The translations under genes were made by a program, and so were the position numbers. Positions 23,604 to 32,777 of a DNA stretch of 64,000 bases are shown here, in pieces (the stretch's first letter is position 1; every line of letters starts with the position of its first letter). A model generated the notes under the pieces. That model saw only the letters and a program-made list of their open reading frames with translations. It was not told the DNA's origin and ran no database searches. The DNA is from Parvularcula sp. LCG005. GTDB lineage: Bacteria; Pseudomonadota; Alphaproteobacteria; Caulobacterales; Parvularculaceae. The stretch covers positions 2,991,001 to 3,055,000 of the forward strand of contig NZ_CP136758.1 in NCBI RefSeq assembly GCF_032930845.1. Reading direction: 5' to 3'.

Positions 23604-26414
23604 CTAGTGCGCTTCGCCCCAGTTTTCCCCGAAGCCCGCCTCAACCTCGAGCGGCACGGACAGGGACACGGCAGGTAGCGGCGCATCGCGCATGACCGTC
23701 TTCAGAAGATCGCAGGTGGCTTCGGCCTCTTCCTTCGGACATTCCAGCACCAGCTCATCATGCACCTGCAGCAGCATGCGCGCCTGCAGTCCCGCCTTCG
23801 CCAGGGCGGGTGGCACACGGATCATGGCCCGGCGCACAACATCGGCGGCTGAGCCCTGGATGGGCGCGTTGATGGCCTGGCGTTCGGCAAAGGATCGCAT
23901 GGCGCCATTCTTTGCCGTGATATTCGGGGTGTGCGACCGGCGACCGAACAGGGTTTCCACATAGCCGTCCGCCTTCGCCGCCGCTTTGGTATCTTCCATA
24001 TACTGATGGATACCGGGAAACTTCTCAAAATAGCTCTTGATATAGTCCGACGCTTCGCCCCGCGAAATACCAAGCTGCCGCGCAAGACCGAAGGCAGAGA
24101 TACCGTAGATAATGCCAAAATTGATTGCCTTGGCACTGCGCCGCACTGACGGGTCCATGCCCTCTACAGGAACACCGAAGACTTCCGAGGCCGTCATGGC
24201 GTGAATGTCGATTCCCTCACGGAAGGCATGCTGCAGCGCCTCGATCCCTGCAATGTGGGCGAGAAGACGAAGTTCGATCTGACTGTAGTCGGCAGAAATC
24301 AGCACATTGCCTTTTTCCGCAATGAACGCCGTGCGGATCTTGCGACCATCTTCTGTCCGTATCGGGATGTTCTGCAGATTGGGATCGTTGGAGGACAGGC
24401 GACCGGTCGTCGTATTGGCCAGTGAGAAGCTGGTGTGAACCCGGCCCGTGTCGGGGTGAATGGCGTTGACCAGTGCGTCCGTATAGGTGCCCTTCAGCTT
24501 TGACAGCTGGCGCCAGTTCAGGATTTCCATGGCCACCGGGTGACCTTCAGCGGCAAGCCCATCGAGCACGTCGGCATCGGTCGACCAGGCGCCGGTCTTG
24601 GTCTTCTTCCCGCCAGGCAGGCCCAGCTTGCCGAACAGGATGTCGCCAATCTGTTTGGGACTGCCCAGATTGAAGGCTTCACCGGCGGCGTCATGGGCGG
24701 CGGCTTCGTGCCCTGCCATGCGCTGAGCGAATTCACCGGACAATTGGGACAGGCGCTGGCGATCCACCTTGATCCCCGCTCGTTCCATATCAACGATGAC
24801 AGGGACGAGCGGCCGGTCCATCGTTTCATAGACGCGGGTCAACCGGGCATCCTGCACCGCCGCCTTGGTGATGGCATGAAGGCGCAGCGTAATGTCCGCG
24901 TCCTCCGCCGCATAGGCGGTGGCGTCCTTGATGGGGATCTGGTCAAAGGTCTTCTGTTTCTTGCCGGTACCTGCAATGTCCTTGAATGCAATGCAGGTAT
25001 GGTCGAGATGCAGCTTGGCCAGCTCATCCATGCCATGTCCGTGTACACCGCAGTCCGCCACGTATGACAGCAGCATGGTATCGTCGATCGGGGTGATCTG
25101 TACGTCGTAATGGGACAGGATCATCGCATCATATTTGATGTTCTGACCCACTTTGAGCACCGCCGGATCTTTCAGCACTGGCGCCAGAAGGTCGAGCGCA
25201 ACGTCCAGTTCCATCTGACGCGCCACATCGGCATCGTCGAGGTCGAGCCCCTCCGCGCCATGGGTCAACGGGACATAGGCGCCGTGACCGGGGTGGGTGG
25301 ACAGGCACACGCCTACAAGGCGGGCCCGCATGGCATCAAGCCCCGTTGTCTCGGTATCAACGGCGATGATGCCGGTCTCACGCGCATCGGCGAGAATTTC
25401 TGCCAGGCGCTCAGGTTCGAACACGGTCTCATACTCGGACTTGTCGATCGCTGGGGTGTCCGTTTTTGGCGCTACACTGGTCGGTGCGGCCGGCGCTTCG
25501 ATGCCCTTCGCCTGCCGCACCCTGTTCGTCAGGGTGCTGAATTCCATCGATTCGAGAAATGCGATGAGCTTCTCATGGTCAAAATCGGTGACGCCGAAAT
25601 CCGCCGGATCGTCAGGAACAGGCACATTTCGGTCCAGCCGCACCAGCTCCCGCGACAGGCGCGCATCCGCCGCATGGGTTTCCAGCATTTCACGGCGTTT
25701 TTTCTGTTTGATTTCGTCCGTACGCGACAACAGCTCATCGAGAGTACCAAACTCTTCCAGAAGCTGCGCGGCGGTCTTCGGGCCAATTCCGGGTACGCCG
25801 GGGACATTGTCCGTGGAATCGCCCATCAGCGCCTGCATGTCGATCATCTTTTCCGGCGGGGCGCCGAACTTCTCAATAACGGCGTCGCGGTCGATGATCT
25901 TGTTTTTCATCGGGTCGAACATGACCGTCAGGTCGGTGACGAGCTGCGTCAGGTCCTTGTCGGATGAGACGATCACGGTTTCCGCGCCCGCTTCTTCGGC
26001 GAGCCTAGCATGGGTGGCCATGATATCGTCCGCCTCAAAACCGGACTGCTCGATACAGGGCAGGCCAAAGGCGCGGGTGGCTTCGCGGATCAGGGGGAAT
26101 TGCGGAACCAGGTCCTCGGGCGGCTCGCCTCGATTGGCCTTGTAGGCATCATAAAGTTCGTTGCGGAACGTATCGCCCTTGGCATCGAAAATGACCGCGA
26201 AATGGGTCGGGCTGCCAATATGCTCCTGCGCCGCATCATTGACGTCACTCAGCAGTTTCCAGAGCATGTTGCAGAACCCCGAAACCGCGCCGATCGGGAC
26301 GCCATCGGATTTTCGGGTGAGGGGCGGCAGGGCGTGGAACGCCCGGAAGATATAGGCCGATCCATCGATCAGATAGAGGCGACAATCGGGGCCGAGAGGG
26401 GTGTGCTTGGGCAT
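23604..26414 (-). CDS. polA: DNA polymerase I
   Basis: A 936-residue repair and Okazaki-processing polymerase with all three domains. Seen: 5'-3' exonuclease (YLIDGSAYIFRAFHALPP, AVIFDAKGDTFRNELY, VSSDKDLTQLV, GVPGIGPKTAAQLL), 3'-5' exonuclease with the intact AVDTETTGLD acidic pair, and the polymerase palm/fingers (NTTTGRLSSNDPNLQNIPIR, SADYSQIELRLLAHIAG, RRSAKAINFGIIYG, LLQVHDELVLECP). Proofreading residues are kept, unlike in some Firmicutes. A lone gene with its own promoter in the 57-bp gap shared with the divergent nuclease-like gene. Confidence 0.97.
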   Translation of the reverse strand: MPKHTPLGPDCRLYLIDGSAYIFRAFHALPPLTRKSDGVPIGAVSGFCNMLWKLLSDVNDAAQEHIGSPTHFAVIFDAKGDTFRNELYDAYKANRGEPPEDLVPQFPLIREATRAFGLPCIEQSGFEADDIMATHARLAEEAGAETVIVSSDKDLTQLVTDLTVMFDPMKNKIIDRDAVIEKFGAPPEKMIDMQALMGDSTDNVPGVPGIGPKTAAQLLEEFGTLDELLSRTDEIKQKKRREMLETHAADARLSRELVRLDRNVPVPDDPADFGVTDFDHEKLIAFLESMEFSTLTNRVRQAKGIEAPAAPTSVAPKTDTPAIDKSEYETVFEPERLAEILADARETGIIAVDTETTGLDAMRARLVGVCLSTHPGHGAYVPLTHGAEGLDLDDADVARQMELDVALDLLAPVLKDPAVLKVGQNIKYDAMILSHYDVQITPIDDTMLLSYVADCGVHGHGMDELAKLHLDHTCIAFKDIAGTGKKQKTFDQIPIKDATAYAAEDADITLRLHAITKAAVQDARLTRVYETMDRPLVPVIVDMERAGIKVDRQRLSQLSGEFAQRMAGHEAAAHDAAGEAFNLGSPKQIGDILFGKLGLPGGKKTKTGAWSTDADVLDGLAAEGHPVAMEILNWRQLSKLKGTYTDALVNAIHPDTGRVHTSFSLANTTTGRLSSNDPNLQNIPIRTEDGRKIRTAFIAEKGNVLISADYSQIELRLLAHIAGIEALQHAFREGIDIHAMTASEVFGVPVEGMDPSVRRSAKAINFGIIYGISAFGLARQLGISRGEASDYIKSYFEKFPGIHQYMEDTKAAAKADGYVETLFGRRSHTPNITAKNGAMRSFAERQAINAPIQGSAADVVRRAMIRVPPALAKAGLQARMLLQVHDELVLECPKEEAEATCDLLKTVMRDAPLPAVSLSVPLEVEAGFGENWGEAH

Positions 26415-26471
26415 CTGACTCTGATAGCCGATGTTTGCGTGTCTTAATATAAGGTCGCAACATAATTCGTT

Positions 26472-27674
26472 GTGAAAATTCTAGAGATGCTGAACATACC
26501 AACTGTATTTGAGCCTTGTAATCAGCCGATTGATGGGCCGGCAAACTTCACAGTGAATTCATACGACTATCTGCGGTGTTCAACCCGGATAGAAGCAGTC
26601 GCTATGCGAAGCAAAGTGGAAGAATGGGTTTCCCACCTTCCAGAAGAACATGTTGAGGCTCTGGTCAACCGAATTCGAAGCGGAGACAACGATCAATTTG
26701 ACTCTGCGATTTTCGAATTAGCAGTGCACGAAGCGTTTTCTCAGCAAGGCTGCAAATTGCTTGAGATTGAAGCTGAAGTCAAGAATGGTAGGCGTCCGGA
26801 CTACTTGTTCGAAGACCCACGCGGCAAGAAGTTTTACGTCGAGGCCAAAAACATCTATGGCGTTAGCAAATCTGAACAGGCTCGTGCAAAGCTTAGGAAT
26901 GAAATATTAGATCACATCAACAAAATAACTACTAAAAATATATTCCTTATTGTCCATTTCGACGACCTTCCTGATCACGCAATTCAATACAATCGAATGA
27001 AAAATGAGATTGAAAATTGGCTCAGCCAACTTCAGGAAGATGCATCAAGAGATTTCCATCTGGAAACTGATGCTGAAAAAAAATATATTTTTCGATCTCA
27101 AAAATTCGAAATGACTGTCAAAGCAGTGGAGTCGAGCAACGCGACGACATCAGACCGATCGGTCGGCGCGGTTACAGGCAATGCAGCATGGGTAGCGCCG
27201 CAGATACCGATACGAAATGCCATAAAGAAGAAGTCCAACAAATTTGGTAACTTAGATTATCCTTTAATAATAGCAGTCAACATATTAGATTGGGCTGCCG
27301 ACTTCGAGGACGTTGTATCGGCCTTATTCGGTCAAATGTCCGTGAGTATCAATGTCAATACTCTGGAGTATGAACATTTCAGAAATAGGGACGGTGCATG
27401 GCGGGGAGTAGCAGGTCTGGAAGGATCTAGATGCTCTGCAATATTTTGTGTATTTCATATGGAGATGTCGAATATTGGCAGTCGAAAGGCGTGCCTGATC
27501 CATCATCCACAACCCAGAAACGAAATCAGTACAGAGGTGTTTGAGTTCCCGCAATTCATAGTTGATCGAAATGAATTGAAGGAGTTGCCGGGAAAGGCTC
27601 TCCACGAAATATTAGGTTTGGCAAAAAACTGGCCACAGAACCTCACTCTCTCAATGACTCGGGAGAGTGAATAG
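26472..27674 (+). CDS. PD-(D/E)XK nuclease-like protein, probably acquired
   Basis: A 400-residue protein of clearly AT-rich composition between high-GC housekeeping genes. Residues 78-130 contain FELAVHEAF (Glu82), GRRPDYLF (Asp110) and FYVEAKN (Glu124, Lys126), spaced as in the PD-(D/E)XK nuclease fold. The remainder is not recognised; no helicase or methyltransferase domain is visible and no partner gene is adjacent. GTG 26472, ATG 26487 and ATG 26604 are all possible starts. A 7-bp inverted repeat overlaps the end (27644-27669). It is convergent with phaZ, the two stops lying one base apart. Confidence 0.65.
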   Translation: MKILEMLNIPTVFEPCNQPIDGPANFTVNSYDYLRCSTRIEAVAMRSKVEEWVSHLPEEHVEALVNRIRSGDNDQFDSAIFELAVHEAFSQQGCKLLEIEAEVKNGRRPDYLFEDPRGKKFYVEAKNIYGVSKSEQARAKLRNEILDHINKITTKNIFLIVHFDDLPDHAIQYNRMKNEIENWLSQLQEDASRDFHLETDAEKKYIFRSQKFEMTVKAVESSNATTSDRSVGAVTGNAAWVAPQIPIRNAIKKKSNKFGNLDYPLIIAVNILDWAADFEDVVSALFGQMSVSINVNTLEYEHFRNRDGAWRGVAGLEGSRCSAIFCVFHMEMSNIGSRKACLIHHPQPRNEISTEVFEFPQFIVDRNELKELPGKALHEILGLAKNWPQNLTLSMTRESE

Positions 27675-27675
27675 C

Positions 27676-28971
27676 TTACTCCGCCGCCTGCTGACGGGGT
27701 GCCTCGCGGAAGGCTTTCTCGGCTTTCGCATCGAACCGCTCGGCGATGAAGTCGGCGATCTTGGGCTGGATGATGTTCCGCCAGCGTGAGCCGTTGAACA
27801 CGCCGTAATGGCCGACACCTTCCTGAATATAATCGACCCGCTCGGTCGGTTTCAGGCCCGTGCACAATTCGTGGGCGGCCTGTGTCTGGCCGATGCCGGA
27901 GATGTCGTCGAGCTCGCCCTCGACAGTCAGGAGCGCGCATTTGGTGATTTTTGACGGGTCCACGAACTCACCGCGGTGGGTCATCAGACCGCGTGGCAGC
28001 AGATATTCCTGAAACACGTCGTGAATGGTCTGGAGATAAAACTCCGAGGTCATGTCGCACACGGACAGATATTCGTCGTAGAACCGTTCATGGCGCTCAA
28101 CGGAATCATCGTCGCCCTTCACCAGATTCTCGAAATAGTCCCACATGGCGCTGGAATGGCGCTCGGCATTCATCGACATGAAGCTGAACAGCTGCAGGAA
28201 CCCGGGATAGACCCGGCGCGTCATACCTGCATTCGGGGCGGGCACGGTCTGGATCATGTTCCGCTCGAACCATTCGAAACCGCGCTGTTGGGCCAGAAGA
28301 TTGGTCACGGTCGGGCTCTTCCGGGCATCGATCGGACTGCCCATAATGGTCATGGAACGCGGCACAGTCGGATCATCCCAGGCCGACATCAGCGAAACCG
28401 CGGCCAGCAGCGGCGGTCCGGGCTGGCAGACGGCCATGGTGTGCGCACCGGGACCGATATGGCGAATGAACTCGATCAGGTAGTCGATATAATCGTTGAG
28501 GTCGAAGCGGCCGTTGAACGCTGGCACGGTCCGGGCATCGGCCCAGTCGGTGATATAGACGTCATGGCCGGGCAGCATGGCCTGGACGGTGCCGCGCAGC
28601 AGAGTGGCGTAGTGGCCGGACATGGGCGCAACAATCAGGACCCGGGGCTGAGGACCTTTGACACCGGCATCGGCCAGTGCCTTTTCATCGCGGACAAAAT
28701 GCAGAAGGCTGCCAAACGGCTTTTCAATGACGGTGTCGATCTCCACCGGCACCTGGACGCCATTGACCTCCGTGAAGGGCAGCTCCCATTCGGGCTTGCC
28801 GTAGCGGCGGGTGGCGCTTTCGTAGACTTTCAGCGCGGCGATGTTCGCGCGAGATGCCCAGCTGTCCCGTGCAGGGTTCAGCTGTGAGCCATACAGTTCG
28901 GCCGCCGCTCGGGCAAAAAGCCGGAAAGGCGCAAGCGCCTGATGACCAATTTCATAGGCAGTATAAAGCAT
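27676..28971 (-). CDS. phaZ: Intracellular polyhydroxyalkanoate depolymerase
   Basis: A 431-residue alpha/beta hydrolase that mobilises stored polyhydroxybutyrate. Seen: N-terminal MLYTAYEIGHQALAPFR typical of PhaZ1, LIVAPMSGHYATLLRG, DVYITDWADARTVP, the nucleophile region AVCQPG (Cys182 in place of the usual Ser, as in Ralstonia PhaZ1), VEGELDDISG with the acid, and VGHYGVFNG with the catalytic His. ATG 28971 is preferred to an upstream start four residues earlier. Implies PHB storage granules. Neighbour genes encode redox regulation and sugar phosphorylation. Confidence 0.93.
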   Translation of the reverse strand: MLYTAYEIGHQALAPFRLFARAAAELYGSQLNPARDSWASRANIAALKVYESATRRYGKPEWELPFTEVNGVQVPVEIDTVIEKPFGSLLHFVRDEKALADAGVKGPQPRVLIVAPMSGHYATLLRGTVQAMLPGHDVYITDWADARTVPAFNGRFDLNDYIDYLIEFIRHIGPGAHTMAVCQPGPPLLAAVSLMSAWDDPTVPRSMTIMGSPIDARKSPTVTNLLAQQRGFEWFERNMIQTVPAPNAGMTRRVYPGFLQLFSFMSMNAERHSSAMWDYFENLVKGDDDSVERHERFYDEYLSVCDMTSEFYLQTIHDVFQEYLLPRGLMTHRGEFVDPSKITKCALLTVEGELDDISGIGQTQAAHELCTGLKPTERVDYIQEGVGHYGVFNGSRWRNIIQPKIADFIAERFDAKAEKAFREAPRQQAAE

Positions 28972-29112
28972 GGGCCGTCTCAAATTCTGGAGCGGTGTTC
29001 AGGATGACCCGCCCGTCGATTAAGTGTGCGCTGCAACATAAACGACTTACCGTAAATATTGTGCCCCTGCGAGAGTAAAGTCGGCGTAAAAATGTTCAAT
29101 CGCCGCGATCGA

Positions 29113-29694
29113 TTACAGTTGCTCGCGCAAAAGAGCGACGATCGTATCCGTCGGCGTGGTGTCGGGCAGGGCATAAATCGGGGCGCCCGCCTTATCGGTT
29201 ATGTAGAAAAGGCGTTGATGGTCAACGGTATAGGTCATGGCTGAATTTTCCAGCGGCACTTCCTTGGCATAGACATTCATGGCCTTGCGTCCGGCGGTGA
29301 GGGCCTCATCGGTCCCGGTCAGGCCCAGAATGCGGCCGTCATAGGCCAGATGATCCTTCAACCGATCGGGCGTATCCCGCTTCGGATCGACGGTGATGAA
29401 CAGCGGCTGCACCTTCGCGGCGTCCTTGCCCAAGCCATCCAAGGTCGCCGTCATCGCCCCCAGAGCGGCAGGGCAGACATCAGGGCAGGCGGTAAAGCCA
29501 TAGTAGATAAGCATCGGTTTGCCCTCGAAACGTTCATCCGTCGCGGCATCACCATTGGCGTCGACGAGGTCGAAATCCGCATCGAAGGTTGCGTTGAGCT
29601 CAATCACATCCCGACGCGGCAGGTCGGCCTGCTCGGAACAGGCCGCCAGAACCAATATTGCCACAATGCCGGGGAAGAAACGTACTGCTGCCAT
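29113..29694 (-). CDS. senC: SCO1/SenC (PrrC) family copper/thiol protein
   Basis: A 193-residue lipoprotein (lipobox LAAC at residues 16-19) with a thioredoxin-like fold. Seen: MLIYYGFTACPDVCPAALG with the CxxxC copper-binding pair, FITVDPKRDTPDRL, and YTVDHQRLFYI with the conserved His. SCO proteins deliver copper to the CuA site of cytochrome oxidase or reduce its thiols. It lies divergent from regB; in Rhodobacter the equivalent gene (senC/prrC) is part of the regB/regA locus, which supports this assignment. Confidence 0.92.
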   Translation of the reverse strand: MAAVRFFPGIVAILVLAACSEQADLPRRDVIELNATFDADFDLVDANGDAATDERFEGKPMLIYYGFTACPDVCPAALGAMTATLDGLGKDAAKVQPLFITVDPKRDTPDRLKDHLAYDGRILGLTGTDEALTAGRKAMNVYAKEVPLENSAMTYTVDHQRLFYITDKAGAPIYALPDTTPTDTIVALLREQL

Positions 29695-29725
29695 CTGACA
29701 CCTTTATCATTTGTCTGAACCGTCT

Positions 29726-31066
29726 ATGCGCAAACCCATGACAGTTGAAATGCCCATTACCGTCGCACCGTCGGTATCACGCCGAATGCTGCGGACCCGC
29801 GTCTTTACCCGTTTGCGCTGGTTTGCCGTGACGGGCCAGTTGGCGGTGGTATTTATCGTCCGCTTTGTGCTGGGCTTCCAGCTGCCGCTGATGACGGTCT
29901 TGGGGGTGATCGGCGTCGCGGTTGTGTTCAATCTCTACACGATGGTGCGGATGCGGCCCGCCCGGCCGCTGGGTTCGCGAGCGCTGATCGGCCAGCTCTC
30001 TTTTGACACGGTGCAGATTGCGACGGTTCTGTATCTGACCGGCGGCATCCAGAACCCGTTCGCTGTTTGGCTGATCCTGCCGGCGATGCTGGCCGCGTCA
30101 GCGCTGGAGTTCCGGCAGGCCATCTTTGTTGTCGCGATGATTGTCCTCGCGCTGACCATCGTTGCGTTCAGCCACTGGCCCCTGCCGTGGAGCGATCCCC
30201 TCGGGTACAAACAGCCGGATATTTATGATTTCGGCACCTGGGCGGCGCTTTTGCTGGGGGTCGGGTTCACGTCCCTCTACGCGTTTCAGGTCGCGAGTGA
30301 GCAGTCCAAGCTGTCCTCAGCCCTTGATGCGACCCAGCGCGTTCTGGCCCGGGAGGAGCGATTGACCGCCCTTGGGGGGCTGGCTGCGGTGGCGGCGCAT
30401 GAGCTTGGGACGCCGCTGGCCACGATCCAGGTGACGGCGCGGGAAATGGAACAGGAGCTGCCCGAGGGCACGCTGAAAGAAGATGCGCAATTGCTCATCT
30501 CCCAGACCCAGCGCTGCCAGCGTATTCTTCAACGCCTTTCCAGCGTTGGCGAGGGCGGTGATGATCATCACAACGTCCTGTCGATTGAGGAGCTGTTGCG
30601 TGAATCGGCAAAGCCGTTCCTCAACGAGCCTCATGTCGCGGTGACCTTTGCCTTCGATCCTGAGTGCCATTCCTCGCCTCCTGACCGCCTCCTGCGCAAA
30701 TCCGAGGTGATCTATGCCCTGCGCACGCTGATCGAGAATGCGGTGAAATTCGCCAATCATTCCGTCAGGATCATGTCGTCGTGGAATGAGAACCAGCTGA
30801 CCGTCACGATTGAAGATGACGGCCCGGGCTTTCCCACCGACCTTCTCTCCCGGCTTGGAGAGCCCTATCCCAAGGTCGAAACGCAAAAGCTTTCGATGGC
30901 GAAACAGGGTCTGGGACTTGGTTTCTTCATTGCGACCACGCTGCTGGAGCGTACCGGCGCGCAGGTCGTCGCGGGCAACGCCCTGTCCCTGAAAGGCGCC
31001 TATGTGGCCGTGACCTGGCCCCTCGCCAATCTGAGGGCCGACCCTATATCGAAAATTGGAGCATAA
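29726..31066 (+). CDS. regB: Redox-sensing histidine kinase RegB (PrrB/ActS)
   Basis: About 446 residues. Seen: six hydrophobic segments in residues 30-190, the quinone-site motif GGIQNPF at 106-112, H-box AVAAHELGTPLATI with His225, the redox-active Cys in QTQRCQRIL (Cys264), N-box LRTLIENAVKFA, and G-boxes IEDDGPGFP and KQGLGLGFF. The Cys position is nearly the same as Cys265 of Rhodobacter RegB. ATG 29726 is one of several close starts (TTG 29711, ATG 29738, ATG 29750). With regA it should switch respiratory and energy genes with oxygen/quinone state. Confidence 0.93.
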   Translation: MRKPMTVEMPITVAPSVSRRMLRTRVFTRLRWFAVTGQLAVVFIVRFVLGFQLPLMTVLGVIGVAVVFNLYTMVRMRPARPLGSRALIGQLSFDTVQIATVLYLTGGIQNPFAVWLILPAMLAASALEFRQAIFVVAMIVLALTIVAFSHWPLPWSDPLGYKQPDIYDFGTWAALLLGVGFTSLYAFQVASEQSKLSSALDATQRVLAREERLTALGGLAAVAAHELGTPLATIQVTAREMEQELPEGTLKEDAQLLISQTQRCQRILQRLSSVGEGGDDHHNVLSIEELLRESAKPFLNEPHVAVTFAFDPECHSSPPDRLLRKSEVIYALRTLIENAVKFANHSVRIMSSWNENQLTVTIEDDGPGFPTDLLSRLGEPYPKVETQKLSMAKQGLGLGFFIATTLLERTGAQVVAGNALSLKGAYVAVTWPLANLRADPISKIGA

Positions 31067-31096
31067 TAAGTGATAGAGGACAGACCGGAGCCATCA

Positions 31097-31651
31097 ATGG
31101 ACAATACGTCAAGCCGACCGCTTCCCGCCGACGCCACATGCCTGATCGTCGATGACGATCTGCCATTCCGGACGCGACTGGGCCGGGCGATGGAGAAGCG
31201 CGGCTTCACGCCGATGCTTGCTGAATCGGTTGCAGAAGCCACCCAGATCATTCGTCAGAGCCCGCCCGCATTCGCGGTCGTCGACCTGCGCCTTGATGAT
31301 GGGGACGGCATCGAGATCGTCAACAAACTGCATGAGCAGCGCTCTGACGCGCGCGCCGTCATCCTGACGGGCTATGGCAACATCACAACGGCTGTGGCCG
31401 CTGTGAAAGCCGGTGCGATCGATTATCTCGCGAAACCCGCCGATGCTGACGACGTGGAAAAAGCCCTGCGTGCACCGTCGGGTGAGATGCCAGAGCCGCC
31501 GGAGAACCCGATGTCCGCGGACCGGGTCCGTTGGGAGCATATTCAGCGGGTCTATGAGCTGTGCAATCATAATGTCAGCGAGACGGCGAGACGTCTGGGC
31601 ATGCACCGCCGCACGCTGCAGCGCATTCTGGCGAAGCGGGCACCTGTGTAA
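31097..31651 (+). CDS. regA: Response regulator RegA (PrrA/ActR)
   Basis: A 184-residue two-domain regulator. Seen: receiver domain with the acid pair in LIVDDDLPFRTR, phospho-acceptor VVDLRLDDGDG (Asp63, the same number as in Rhodobacter RegA), the signalling Thr in VILTGYGNITTAV, DYLAKPAD with the conserved Lys, and a Fis-type HTH at the C terminus (NVSETARRLGMHRRTLQRIL). ATG 31097 follows GGAG at 6-nt spacing; GTG 31070 is an alternative. It lies 30 bp downstream of regB and 5 bp before the fructokinase gene, so all three may share a transcript. Confidence 0.94.
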   Translation: MDNTSSRPLPADATCLIVDDDLPFRTRLGRAMEKRGFTPMLAESVAEATQIIRQSPPAFAVVDLRLDDGDGIEIVNKLHEQRSDARAVILTGYGNITTAVAAVKAGAIDYLAKPADADDVEKALRAPSGEMPEPPENPMSADRVRWEHIQRVYELCNHNVSETARRLGMHRRTLQRILAKRAPV

Positions 31652-31656
31652 GCGCA

Positions 31657-32538
31657 ATGCGGATCGGGGGTGTTGAGGCCGGCGGCACGAAATTCGTTCT
31701 GGGTGTCGCTGATCTCGACGGCCAGATCCTTTCGCGAACGCAGCTGCCAACGACCATGCCAGAGGCCACTTTGGCGTTGAGCCGGGAATGGTTGACCGAC
31801 CAGGCCGGGCCAACCGGGCTGGCGGCGATCGGCATCGGGACCTTTGGCCCTGCGGACATCAATCCGGCGTCGTCTACCTATGGCGACATCACCACCACAC
31901 CGAAGCCCGGTTGGCAGGGCGCCCATGTGCGGGCCGCTTTTCTCGACCTCGCACCGGTCGTCACCTTTGACACGGACGTGGCCATGGCAGGCCTCGGCGA
32001 GGCGCAATCGGGCGCGGGGCGGGATGTCGACAGCCTGATCTATGCCACCATCGGAACGGGCATCGGGGCCGCTTTCGTAAAGAACGGCGTTCCCCAATCC
32101 GGCTACACCCACGCTGAAATGGGCCACTTCCCGGTGGCACAGGACAAAGCGGCGGACCCCTATACCGGCTATTGTCCCTATCACGGCAATTGTCTGGAAG
32201 GGCTCGCTGCTGGACCGTCTATCATCGACCGATGGGGGGTACCGTTGAGTGAGTTGCCCGAGGACCATCCCGGTCACCAGATCATCGCAGACTATATTGC
32301 CCAGTTCTGCCGGACGGTAATGCTCGGCTTTGCGCCTGAGCGCATCGTGCTTGGTGGCGGTGTGATGAAGACGCCAGGTCTGATCGAGCGGGTGGTTGAG
32401 ACCACCGAACGGCATATCGCCGGTTATGCGGTGCCGCCCGGGGCGTCGTGGCGCGAATATATCGTGACCCCACAATGCGGAGACGATGCCGGTCTTGTCG
32501 GCGCGCTGGCCCATGCGCGCGGCCAACTGCCGCGCTGA
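31657..32538 (+). CDS. ROK-family fructokinase
   Basis: A 293-residue sugar kinase. Seen: N-terminal ATP motif GGVEAGGTKFVLGVAD, GIGTFGPADINP, the active-site region DTDVAMAGLGEAQSG, the phosphate-binding IGTGIGAAFV, and the zinc-binding stretch HAEMGHF...CPYHGNCLEGLAAGPS characteristic of ROK fructokinases such as Bacillus YdhR. It would phosphorylate fructose (or mannose) to the 6-phosphate. It is 5 bp after regA, suggesting transcriptional coupling to the redox regulators, which is unusual for a fructokinase. Confidence 0.88.
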   Translation: MRIGGVEAGGTKFVLGVADLDGQILSRTQLPTTMPEATLALSREWLTDQAGPTGLAAIGIGTFGPADINPASSTYGDITTTPKPGWQGAHVRAAFLDLAPVVTFDTDVAMAGLGEAQSGAGRDVDSLIYATIGTGIGAAFVKNGVPQSGYTHAEMGHFPVAQDKAADPYTGYCPYHGNCLEGLAAGPSIIDRWGVPLSELPEDHPGHQIIADYIAQFCRTVMLGFAPERIVLGGGVMKTPGLIERVVETTERHIAGYAVPPGASWREYIVTPQCGDDAGLVGALAHARGQLPR

Positions 32539-32777
32539 AGAGTTTTCCCGATCTAAAATCAGCCTGAACAGCGGCATCCATCCACCACCGGGATGGTCTC
32601 AGCTGAAACTGTGCATGTTGCCTCTTGCACTGCAGCGAAAATTGTCATTTCCTGTCATCAAAGGGTCAGAAAATGGACCCGTCGGGCAAAGGGGGAGGCT
32701 GAACAGGCCAATCATGCGGGAGCCACGATGTTGAATATAGGACCCACCCCCCATCGCTTCGGTTGGGTGCGCCAGTA

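Noticed and set aside
26415-27675. A complete restriction-modification or multi-gene defence system around the nuclease-like gene
   Set aside because: The flanking genes are polA and phaZ, both housekeeping; no methylase, specificity or helicase gene is present.
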